Positions 55,832 to 64,000 of a stretch of 64,000 bases of DNA are shown here, one piece after another (the first letter of the stretch is position 1; each line of letters opens with the position of its first letter). Below the pieces are notes generated by a model. It was not told the origin of the DNA. It saw only the letters and a program-made list of their open reading frames with translations, and searched no databases. Where the stretch lies: assembly GCA_028386065.3 (NCBI GenBank), contig JAKUCV010000249.1, positions 106,870 through 170,869 of the forward strand, read 5' to 3'. A program made the translations under genes and the position numbers. The stretch is from Turnera subulata. Its lineage: Eukaryota > Streptophyta > Magnoliopsida > Malpighiales > Passifloraceae.

Positions 55832-56482
55832 ATGATAGGTAGTCTTCTTTACCTTACAGCTACAAGACCAGACATTTTGTGTAGTGTTTGCTTGTGTACT
55901 AGATTTCAATCATGCCCAAAAGAATCTCATCTTAAAGCTATCAAGCGCATCTTCAAGTACTTAAAAGGAACATCATCTTTAGGCTTGTGGTATCCTAATG
56001 TGAACTCTTTTGAACTAACAAGCTACTCAGATGCAGACTTTGCAGGGTGCACTCTTGATAGAAAAAGTACAAGTGGTACTTGTCAACTACTTGGACAATC
56101 ACTTGTATCTTGGTCAAGTAAAAAGCAAAATTCAGTTACTACCTCCACAACCGAGGCTGAATATGTGGCAGCTGGTGCATGTTGTGCACAAGTGCTATGG
56201 ATGAAACAAACACTTGCTGATTATGGACTAACTTTCAAGTGTGTTCCTATCTTTTGTGACAGCTCAAGTGCCATCAATCTAACTAAGAACCCGATGCAAC
56301 ACTCTCGAACCAAACATATTGAAGTGAGACATCATTTTATTCGAGACCATGTGTTGAAGAAGGATGTGGCCATTGAGTTTGTGAGAACTGAGAATCAACT
56401 GGCTGATATCTTTACCAAACCATTGAAGGAAGATCAGTTCACCAAAATCAGACACGAACTTGGTATTTTCAATATATCTTAA
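55832..56482 (+). CDS. Sir-C RNase H (C-terminal pol), open
   Basis: A 216-codon open frame without internal stops. It begins MIGSLLYLTATRPDILC, the RT-RNase H connection, then LTSYSDADFAGC (catalytic Asp), STTEAEYVAAGACC (Glu), IFCDSSSAINLTKNP (Asp) and ends with TKHIEVRHHFIRDHV and LADIFTKPL, the copia RNase H signature. The real protein would be the C-terminal part of the pol polyprotein and not a separate gene, so the ATG at 55832 is internal. It cleaves the RNA in RNA-DNA hybrids. Confidence 0.85.
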   Translation: MIGSLLYLTATRPDILCSVCLCTRFQSCPKESHLKAIKRIFKYLKGTSSLGLWYPNVNSFELTSYSDADFAGCTLDRKSTSGTCQLLGQSLVSWSSKKQNSVTTSTTEAEYVAAGACCAQVLWMKQTLADYGLTFKCVPIFCDSSSAINLTKNPMQHSRTKHIEVRHHFIRDHVLKKDVAIEFVRTENQLADIFTKPLKEDQFTKIRHELGIFNIS

Positions 56483-56966
56483 GTATTCTGATTTGGCTCC
56501 ACATTTGGTTTTTATGTGTTCATGCATATCATAATAAATCACACACATATGCACTTAGAATATACTCAATTGTCACACATCTCACACCTGCACTAAGCAT
56601 ATGAGCATATGAGGACACATCGTGGCTGTCATCTAATCATCAAAGGCATCAAGGAGAAAGAGCTGTAGTGTTTGGTTCATGGACGAGCCAAAACCTATTA
56701 TCCAGTGGACAAAAGACAGAAGAAAGAGAGTACAAAGTCAACTAGACAACATCTGAGGCAACGGCTATATGTGGTGTCCCATATCTGTCAAAAAAAAAAA
56801 AGGAATAACTGAAAAGCAAGCGGTTCATTTATGGTAGTTGGACCACTTCCGGTTTTAAGAACCCATGATTATCTCTCTCTCCACCATTACCCACTTTCCC
56901 CTCAACTTCCCTTCTCAGTTTTTCTCTGAAACACAAACACTTCAAACCCTAAAAACACTTACCACT
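56483..56966 (+). other. Sir-C spacer between pol and envelope-like ORF
   Basis: About 480 bp with an A run at 56793-56803. It could carry the splice acceptor or subgenomic start for the third ORF. Nothing clear seen by eye. Confidence 0.4.
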
Positions 56967-59509
56967 ATGAGAACCAATAAAGGGAAAAATCTCAAGGAGA
57001 CACCCTCGAAACAAAAACCACCGAAACCACCAGCATCCCTAAAAGGGAGACCCAAGGCTGATGCTGCAAAACCAGTGTTCAAGAGGACCACAACACCAGA
57101 GAAGAAAAAAGGCAAGGAAAAGGAAGAGAAAGCAAGCCCTGACCTCACTTCACTTGAAAGAGAGGCAGTTGTTCAAATCGAGAAACTTAAACTTGGGGCT
57201 CAGACCCAAGAAGCAATGGTGCCTCCAGGAGGAGAATCAGATTCCAAGGTGCATGCATTCAACCTTGAAGAAGCACCACCAGGGAACATCTTTGAAACGG
57301 GTATTTTAACCTCTGAACCTTTTAGTGTTCAAGTTTCAAGTTCTGGAGAGGTGTATGTTGCTGATAAGACCTTGGTAAGATCGATTGATACTCAATCAGA
57401 TGCTAGGAATGCTGTAGTCGATAGTACTGTCATGACTATTGAAAAATCTGTTGATTGTGTTGGTGAGGGTTCTGGTTTGGCAAAGGCCAAATCTGATGCT
57501 GCTGTTGTAAAAAGGGTTGAATCGAGTGAAAGGTTAAGCCTTTGAGTGTAGATGAGGGTTCTGGCTCACCAAAAGCCAAAACCAATTTGATTGCTGCTTT
57601 GTGAGGTCACTTGTGCCTCCTCCAGAAAAAGATGCAGAGGAGTTCTATGAGGAGAAGATAAAGGAACTAGGTGGTTCACATGAAGAACACTGAAGTTGAC
57701 AATTTAGCTACTGTGTGAGCCAAATCCAGTACTCATGTAGAAGAACAGAGCTTGGCTGATGAAGAAGCCAAATCCGGAGAACTAAAAGTGACAGAAGAGA
57801 CAGAGAAGGGAAAAAGTGCTGAGATTGATGATGAAATCCCAACTGGGATTCCAATTTCTGTGGAAGACAAGGATGTAACCGATGATCTGGTACATGTTGC
57901 TGAAATTGCAAAAGAAGTGGCCAAACAGGTTGATGAAGAGGAGAAGGAAGATTTGGCCCAGACTGTTGAGAAGGCCAAATCTATTGAGGAAAAGCCAAAA
58001 AAAGACGAGAGCTTGCTGCCAGAAGGAGATTTGGCTCAGCCTGAGACAAATTTGCCACAGAGAAGGTTAACCCAAGCATTGAACCAGAGGCAGAGAGTTC
58101 CAAGACAAAGTCTGATGCACCTAAGCCAAAGATGCCAAAACATTTGGCTCATACTCCAGCCACCCAAGTCTCTCGAGCAAGACATGTCAGGCCAAGCACT
58201 CGTGTGAAGACAGTGTTTGGAAGAGGAGGAAAGAAGCTTGGAGAAAAGGTTGTGGAGGTGGATTCTGATGATGAGATCCACAGTGAGAACTCACCTGTCC
58301 ATGATGATTCCAGAAAGAGGAAGAGAGATGACGAAGAGCAAGAGAGCTCAGGAGCCAAGCAGAGTGATGAAGAGCCAAATGATAATGACAATGAGCAGAA
58401 TTCAGAAGAGAAAAGATGATGATGAGGATAACAGTGAAGAAGATGAGGATAAAAATGAAGATGATGATGGAGAATCCGACAAGGATGAAGATGAGGAAGA
58501 AAAGGATGAGGAGTCCGAGAATGAAGAAGAAGCTACTCCTACACCAGCCAAGAGAAAGCTCAAGAATCTGTCCAAATTCGGATTCAAGAAGAGGCCTAAG
58601 AAGAAATATTTCACTCATACTCCAACCTATACAATGGAGCTTGATGATTTTAAGGCCATTGGAGTAACAAAGCTGCTGAAGGATGCTACTCTTGAAACCT
58701 TAGCCACTTTGAAGGTACAAGGTTATGAAGTTCTTATGAAGGATTTCTATGACAACATGACCATTGAGTATGGAAATAAGGGGCTAGTTGAGTGCATCAA
58801 GACAACCATCAAAGGCAAGAGAATCAAGGTGACAACAGAGTTGATCTGCGAAGTGCTGAAAATCAAACCATGGGAGATCAGATTCTATGATTCAGCATCC
58901 GGGACTCCAATTAACATTCCCAAAACTCCATGTCACTCCAAGCAGAACTAGATTCTCTTCAATAGCCTTGAGTCGGGTCATTACAACAGTTTGAAACTCA
59001 GAGACAGAGCTCTGATGTATACGCTGACTCGAGTTATCATGCCAAGGAAGAACTCTCGGACAGTGATCAAGAAACTTGATCAATGGATTTTGGCAAGCCT
59101 CATCAAGAAATCCTCTATATGCTTTGGTACACTTATCCTTCATCTCATGGCCCTTTACAAGGAGCATTCTCATGGATCTCTGATTACACTACTGGCCAAG
59201 AAATTGAAGGTCACTCCTACTCTTACTGATAAGCCAATTGTTCTCAAGAAGATCAATTCTGATACTTTGGCTAAAATGTCTATCAAGCCAAATCCTGCTG
59301 GTGAGTATTCTGTGACCAAATTTGCTGGAAAGGGTTTGAAAATTGGTGATGTGTCAGAGCAAGTGACTACTCTCAAGGGTGAAATCAGTGAATTAAAGGA
59401 TGAAGTCACCTCTATCCGCAGCCAAATGAAGAAGTCTCAGAAAAAGATCTTTGCAAAGCTCGACCAAATTACTGCTACTATCTCTCGTGATGCTTCTGAT
59501 GATGAATGA
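56967..59509 (+). pseudogene. Sir-C envelope-like third ORF, broken
   Basis: The region starts MRTNKGKNLKETPSKQ and is lysine- and proline-rich to about 57150. After stops near 57545 and 57603 it continues in frame 2 with KEVAKQVDEEEKEDLA (about 57900), then SRARHVRPSTRVKTVFGRG in frame 1, then a long acidic stretch of E and D (58410-58540). It is followed by a globular part, TMELDDFKAIGVTKLLKDA and FYDNMTIEYGNKGL, a pattern seen in plant transposon-associated ORFs. A stop at 58949-58951 precedes the coiled-coil tail (QVTTLKGEISELKDEV to ISRDASDDE). No signal peptide or membrane segment is obvious, so 'envelope' is a positional name. Confidence 0.65.
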
Positions 59510-59728
59510 TCCTCCAACTGATCTGATGCTTTAGGTCATGCATTGCATTCCCCATCAGTACTCTTTTTATCTATTTTGCATAAGTACTTTATTTTATTCC
59601 TACTGCTTATATTTGGTTTGTAAGTCGAATATTTGGCTTTACTTTTGGTTTTTATGATGCTATCTATTTTCTCATTTGGCTCTTATTGGTTTTTGCTGAT
59701 GTCAAAAGGAGGAGATAAATGTTGTTAT
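59510..59728 (+). other. Sir-C 3' untranslated region with polypurine tract
   Basis: Contains CAAAAGGAGGAGA (59703-59715), the plus-strand primer site, then ATGTTGTTAT. The last five bases GTTAT (59724-59728) are the predicted Cop1' target duplication. Confidence 0.7.
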
Positions 59729-61252
59729 TGTTAGTTATATGCCCAAAAGCCAATCTATGGATGATTGTAGTCATGTATATACTTTGAGGTTATTCCAATA
59801 AATATGATTATGAGATAATTGCTTGCACATATTTATAACCCTAGATTATATTTGATATATTCTTAAATGTCCCTAGTCGATTATTATTATGGATGGGTTG
59901 TAATAATAAATTAAGACTAGCGTATGTTGAGAATTGCATATGTGATATGAATTCTACATACGGGTACAAGTTAGAGAACTTGTGGACTGGACCGACCCAC
60001 ATAAGAACCCTACATGGAACGTTATATGTATGTCATTAGTGGTTCTTATAGATGTTACTGTCCTCCGACCTGAGATCGTCAAGGTATCCAACATATGAAT
60101 CATGTACTTTGATATTATTCCTAGTCACCCGTAACTGGGTGGACATAAGGGTAATCATTGGGTATATGATGAGTATGTAGTGGGTTTTGATTGATCAAGA
60201 GGGGATTCGTCCGACCCATATAACGGGTATATTATCGTATGGTTTCTTGATAGAGTTGAACTGTTAAATGCAGGCCATGCTCGGATTAGGTGATATGGTG
60301 ATATCACGGGTATCCGTTTTATACAGTTAACTCGGGGATCAAGAAACATAGATTAAACATATACGAGACTGGCATATTCCATGTCTCGTGTTTGATCTTG
60401 ATAATGGGACGTAGGGACGATGACATATTCCGAGGCATAGAGAATCAGTACTGATCTTGTCGTTCGGGTAGCAATGATGTGTTGTTAGACGCCGCTCTTT
60501 GTTTATAATTATAAAATGGGATTTTACAATTATTGTCGGACGTTACAAGTGCCTACAGGGTCACACACATAGAACCGTTGATTCTATGTGGTTGAACCGT
60601 GGTTGGACCATGGTTGGACCGGGTGTGGTTGGACCGTGGTTGAACCGAGGTTGGACCATGGTTGAACCAGGGTCGTTTTGGGACAGTAATTAGCAGAATT
60701 ATTGACCTGAGTTAGTGGCTTAGTGAGTGTTTGTGTCTGATTGTGTGATTAGTGAAAGCATGATGATGAGAGGTCATTGTCATGGGCCATTAGTGTAGGC
60801 CATTTGCTTGCACTAATTGAGGGGACTAGTGGAGTGTTTAGTGATCAGATCATAACTCTCTCTTCTGCCTCTTACCACGTTTGGCAGCACCCAAAAATAC
60901 TCTCTGAACTTCTCTACTTCTTTGTGAAAGAAGCAAAAGCACAAGCACCCCAAAAAAACACACTTGATCCCGTAAACTGTTGCTAGCACATCGGTTCGGG
61001 TGAGCTCGGGAGTTGGATCGTGTGACGATTCAAGCTAAATCACGGTTCGTGTGGATACCGTAGAGGAGCCAGGCCGTTGTCTTGCTCTTGCTGATTCCAT
61101 CCAGCAATTAGGTGAAAGATCCTAATACTACAGGTATGTAAAAATTATTATTCGGTCTTGTAGCTTCACATGTGGTTCTAGGCATGTTTCCGGTCTTTCC
61201 GCTGCTTGTTGTGCATATTATGAATATCATAATAGCTCTAGGGAAACTTACA
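59729..61252 (+). repeat. Cop1' 5' LTR
   Basis: 1524 bp, starting TGTTAGTTATATGCCC and ending GGGAAACTTACA. About 200 bp longer than the Cop1 LTR, partly due to the GGTTGRACC repeat block (60590-60668). Inverted terminal bases TGTTA/TTACA are imperfect. Confidence 0.85.
60590..60668 (+). repeat. GGTTGRACC tandem motif, about 11-bp period, in the Cop1' LTR
   Basis: Seven copies start at 60590, 60601, 60612, 60627, 60638, 60649 and 60660. Spacings are 11, 11, 15, 11, 11, 11 bp, close to one DNA turn. Each is a 9-mer, GGTTGAACC or GGTTGGACC, self-complementary or nearly so. The Cop1 LTR has no such block. Confidence 0.85.
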
Positions 61253-61253
61253 G

Positions 61254-61266
61254 TGGTAGCGGAGCC
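61254..61266 (+). promoter_or_regulatory. Cop1' primer binding site
   Basis: TGGTAGCGGAGCC, one base after the LTR end; identical to Cop1. Confidence 0.75.
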
Positions 61267-61546
61267 TCTTGTGAAGCTCTAAATCGAATTTATGTGCATA
61301 TGTTGATATGTTCATGCAAATATATATGATGTGTTATATATGATGTAGCATGATCATAATATGTTGATTTCAATATATATATGTTGATGATGGTTTGTGT
61401 CGAAAGTGTTTTGACATCAAGAACTTGATTGGTATGTGATATCAATCAAGGAGAAATTGGCAGTAAGTCGAAGGGGTTCGACGAAACAAAAATCGATCGT
61501 CGGTTTATGTAAGGAACGATGGTCGTTCTAGTGCTGCAGGGCCAGG

Positions 61547-62099
61547 ACATCGATGTTCATAAGATGGACATCGATGTCCACATGAAATTAGCCTTGGCCG
61601 AGCCCACTGGACATCGATGTTATGTGGTACAACATTGATGTTCCATGAGGTTGGCCTTGGCAGAGTCCCACGAACATCGATGTTCAAGTTTGAACATCGA
61701 TGTCCAAGAGCCCTGTGAGCTTGGTTTGAGATTCCAGAGACCAATGGACATCGATGTTCATGACAGGACATCGATGTCCTTGTGTTCCAGAAGTCTCAAA
61801 CATCGATGTTTAAAGGTTAGACATCGATGTTTAAAACCACTGCCAAGATTTTGGACTTTCGGAACTTTCCAACATCGATGTCCAAGAGTTGAACATCGAT
61901 GTTCATGAGTTCCAGAGGCCAATGAACCGTTGAAACTTGCCAACATCGATGTCCAAGAGTTGAACATCGATGTTCTTGAGCTCTGCCAAATAGTTTGGAC
62001 TTCCAGAGCCTCAAGGACATCGATGTTCATGACAGGACATCGATGTTCTTGAGTTCCAGAGACGATTAGACATCGTTGTTCAAGGGAGAACATCGATGT
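61547..62099 (+). repeat. Array of 18 ACATCGATGT palindromes in nine pairs
   Basis: Starts: 61547, 61568 | 61611, 61632 | 61674, 61694 | 61748, 61768 | 61800, 61821 | 61872, 61893 | 61943, 61964 | 62017, 62037 | 62070, 62090. Sixteen are exact; 61632 has one change (ACATTGATGT) and 62070 has one (ACATCGTTGT). Within a pair the start-to-start distance is 20 or 21 bp; pairs are 52-74 bp apart. The sequence between pairs is related but less conserved (for example TTCCAGAG). Each 10-mer is its own reverse complement. Confidence 0.95.
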
Positions 62100-62162
62100 T
62101 CTTGAGGCTCGGCCAAATAGTTGGGAGAATCAGATTCTCAAAACATCCACATGCATATAATT

Positions 62163-62240
62163 TTTGGGTCGGGGCTCCGCCCCGAGCCCTGGCAAGGGCG
62201 CTGCCCCTCGACCCCGCCCGCTAACCGGCTAGCGGGACCA
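62163..62240 (+). repeat. GC-rich hairpin block at the end of the leader insertion
   Basis: Contains CGGGGCTCCGCCCCG (62170-62184, 6-bp arms) and CCCGCTAACCGGCTAGCGGG (62217-62236, 7-bp arms). The right arm, TAGCGGGACCACC, is where alignment with the Cop1 leader resumes. Confidence 0.7.
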
Positions 62241-62826
62241 CCGTGCTACCTCTGCGTAGCGGCTTATATTGCGTATGATGCATTGTTATTGAATATGAGA
62301 TATATAATTTGTTGATTATATGCATGTAATATATGAACATATGTTGATGTAAAATATTAAGTTCTTAGTTGCCTTCCATATAAGCACTCATCAAGCTTAA
62401 GATCAACAATTGGTAGTTCTCTGCCAAAGCAAGGTGCCATTGTTTATCCTAAGAAGGTGCGAGTGGATAATTGTAATATCTCGACTGCTTATTGTGGGTG
62501 TGGACTTAACTAGGTTATCTTAATAGGATTAAGGACCTAGAGGCAAGGGTTGAGCAATGTCTATAAGATAGACTTGGACAAGGTGTTGTTCACTCAACTA
62601 TCCAAGAGTTACATAGAGATGTAATTGACAAGAGTTGTCTACCTAAATAGCTATGATGTAAGTTTATCAGCCAAAGCTGACTTATGTTGTAGTGAAATGT
62701 GGGTCTTGGCCTACTTGTTGTTTTATTGATTCATAGTAGGAGTATCATTTAATTAAATTCCTTATTAAATGATTTATGTATGCATGATTCTTATTTGTGT
62801 GAGTTGATCTTTGTTGTAGAATTACC

Positions 62827-64000
62827 ATGGCACAAAACACAGGTACATTGTCATTGCGATCAGTCCTTGAGAAGGAGAAACTTAATGGGAACAATTTCCT
62901 AAAGTGGTATCGCAATCTGAGGATTGTCCTCAGACAAGAAAAGAAACTGTACGTCCTCGAAGGGCCTGTTCCGAACGAACCGGCGCCTAGTGCACCAAGG
63001 GCAGAAAGAGAGGCTTACAAGAAGCATCTTGATGATGCATTGGATGTTGCATGCTTCATGCTTATGGCTATGGAATCTGAGATTCAGAAACAACATGAGC
63101 CAATGGGGGTGTTCGATATGATCGAACACCTCAAAATGCTCTTTGAGGAGCAAGCTAGGCATGAGAGGTATGAGACCTCTATAGCATTATTCCAATGCAG
63201 AATGGCTGAATCATCACCCGTTAGACCTCATGTGCTGAAAATGATCGGATACATTGAAAGCCTTGAGGGTCTAGGGTTTCCTTTGCAAAAGGAATTGGCT
63301 GTAGACCTTGTCTAGCAATCGTTGCTGGACAGCTACAACCAATTTGTCATGAACTTCAACATGAACCATCTTGACAAGTCCTTGTCCGAGTTGCTCAATA
63401 TGTTGGGAACAGCTGAGCAACAAATAAGGACAAATAAATCCAACATATTGATGATTGGTAAGGGCAAAGGAAAGGGTAAGGCAAAGTTCAACAAGAAGAA
63501 GAAGGTTGCCAAAAGGTTTGGTGCTTGTGCTTCTCCTTGTGATCATGTGCTCAAACCCAAGGGTGGAGTTGCAAAGGATGGACATTGTTTCCATTGCAAC
63601 AAACCGGGCCATTGGAAACACAACTGCCCAGTTTACCTAGAAGAGGTAAAAAGGAACAAGAAGGGAAGTGAGACTTCTACTTCAGGTATTTTCGTTATAG
63701 AAGCTAATATTTCTACTTCTGCATCATGGGTATTAGATACCGGATGTGTTTCTCACATTTGTGTAAATGTGCAGGAACTAAGAAAGAGTAGAAGATTGGC
63801 GAAAGGTGAGATAGACCTGCGTGTCGGGAATGGAGCAAGAGTTGCTGCATTAGCCGTAGGGACTTATTTTCTATCTTTACCTAGTGGCTTGGTTTTGGAA
63901 CTTGATGATTGTTATTTTGTACCTTCCATAAGCAGAAATTTGATTTCTGTATCTTGTTTGGACAAGAAAGGATTTTCATTTGTAATAAAGAACAAATGTT
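62827..64000 (+). pseudogene. Cop1' gag and protease start, one internal stop, cut by the window edge
   Basis: Starts MAQNTGTLSLRS. The capsid part is EKEKLNGNNFLKWYRNLRIV to ETSIALFQ and HVLKMIGYIESLEG, then a TAG at 63313-63315. The Cop1 frame has a Leu codon there, so this is one substitution. Downstream: a lysine-rich stretch, zinc knuckle CFHCNKPGHWKHNC (about 63588-63630), then protease WVLDTGCVSHICVN (about 63727-63770). The frame is open to position 64000. The intact partner domains should follow outside the window. The stop could be a real mutation or an assembly error. Confidence 0.9.

Larger units (their letters stand above)
50639..59728 (+). mobile_element. Sir-C: best preserved Sirevirus-type copia element, right end outside the window
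   Basis: Order: 5' LTR (50639-51694), gag (51701), protease, integrase, RT, RNase H (to 56482), envelope-like region (56967-59509), polypurine tract (59703-59715), then the Cop1' LTR at 59729. A long coiled-coil gag with two zinc knuckles plus an ORF after pol places it with Sireviruses. All catalytic motifs remain readable. I count about four point stops and one shift in gag-pol, so it is recently inactive. Its 3' LTR should lie beyond Cop1', outside the window. Confidence 0.9.
61267..62826 (+). other. Cop1' untranslated leader
   Basis: 1.56 kb between primer site and gag, against about 1.0 kb in Cop1. It starts GTGAAGCTCTAAATCG and shares blocks with Cop1 on both sides of an extra about 0.8-kb segment. 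That segment contains the ACATCGATGT array and a GC-rich block. ORFs here are repeat-driven and not coding. Confidence 0.75.
59729..64000 (+). mobile_element. Cop1': young Ty1-copia element, right end outside the window
   Basis: 5' LTR 59729-61252, primer site 61254-61266, leader with an unusual palindrome array, gag from 62827, protease at the window end. It is a sibling of Cop1 (gag is clearly homologous, and primer site and leader ends match). Only one in-frame stop was seen in about 391 codons, so it is far less decayed than Cop1. Relative to Cop1 it carries two private repeat blocks, one in the LTR and one in the leader. It is nested in Sir-C. Confidence 0.9.

Noticed and set aside
58187..58618. 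Minus-strand ORF of Ile/Leu/Ser runs resembling membrane segments
   Set aside because: It is the antisense of the acidic E/D tract of the envelope-like ORF.
61505..62093. Open frames with repeated EHRCP or NIDV-like peptides on both strands
   Set aside because: They are translations of the ACATCGATGT array; the frames overlap on both strands and lie in an untranslated leader.
61547..62099. Regularly spaced repeats resembling a CRISPR array
   Set aside because: The sequence is a plant retrotransposon leader, repeats are only 10 bp and paired, spacers are related to each other, and no cas genes exist.

Overview
This window is plant nuclear DNA, most likely from a dicot, and almost all of it is transposable elements. 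The evidence is Ty1-copia gag-pol fragments, Sirevirus-type elements carrying a third envelope-like ORF, plant L1-type LINEs with a zf-RVT and RNase H tail, and a tRNA-derived SINE. I see no intact host gene. The only host-gene traces are two short back-to-back fragments near 33.6-34.0 kb, one resembling a CHX cation/H+ antiporter and one resembling the ubiquitin-like part of a UPL5 E3 ligase. No bacterial-type operons, CRISPR arrays or rRNA genes are present.

Layout. (1) 1-7390, minus: copia element Cop1 with its left end outside the window; a solo LTR (family G, copy 1) sits in its RT. (2) 7391-7709: a piece of LINE-A. (3) 7710-13825, minus: Sirevirus Sir-A, missing its 3' LTR, carrying a 309-bp solo LTR in its RT and a deletion that fuses RT to the envelope-like tail. 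(4) 13826-14790: LINE-B. (5) 16419-25702: LINE-A, split by two 3-kb LTR-like elements (family L, copies A and B) and a SINE. (6) 26353-32954: complete but decayed copia Cop2 with 5-bp target duplications, containing a LINE endonuclease fragment and a 505-bp mini version of family L. (7) 32955-34520: AT-rich DNA with the two gene fragments. (8) 34521-49691, minus: Sirevirus Sir-B, 15 kb with exact target duplications, holding two family G solo LTRs and family L copy C. (9) 50639-59728, plus: Sir-C, the best preserved Sirevirus, with gag, PR, IN, RT, RNase H and an envelope-like region. (10) 59729 to the window end: Cop1', a young sibling of Cop1 inserted in Sir-C, with gag and protease nearly open.

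The target duplications order the insertions: Sir-B is older than the family G and L copies inside it, Sir-C is older than Cop1', and Cop1 is older than its family G solo LTR.

The most unusual signal is non-coding. Several unrelated elements carry arrays of short dyad-symmetric motifs in their leaders or LTRs. The clearest is in the Cop1' leader (61547-62099): 18 copies of the palindrome ACATCGATGT in nine pairs, each pair spaced 20-21 bp, absent from the sibling Cop1. The others are GGTTGRACC at 11-bp spacing (Cop1' LTR), TGGGCT..AGGCCCA (Cop2 leader), GACCGCC..GGCGGTC (family G LTRs), GGGC-TTA-GCCC (family L), and about 20 micro-hairpins with NNGAA-like loops scattered through Cop2.
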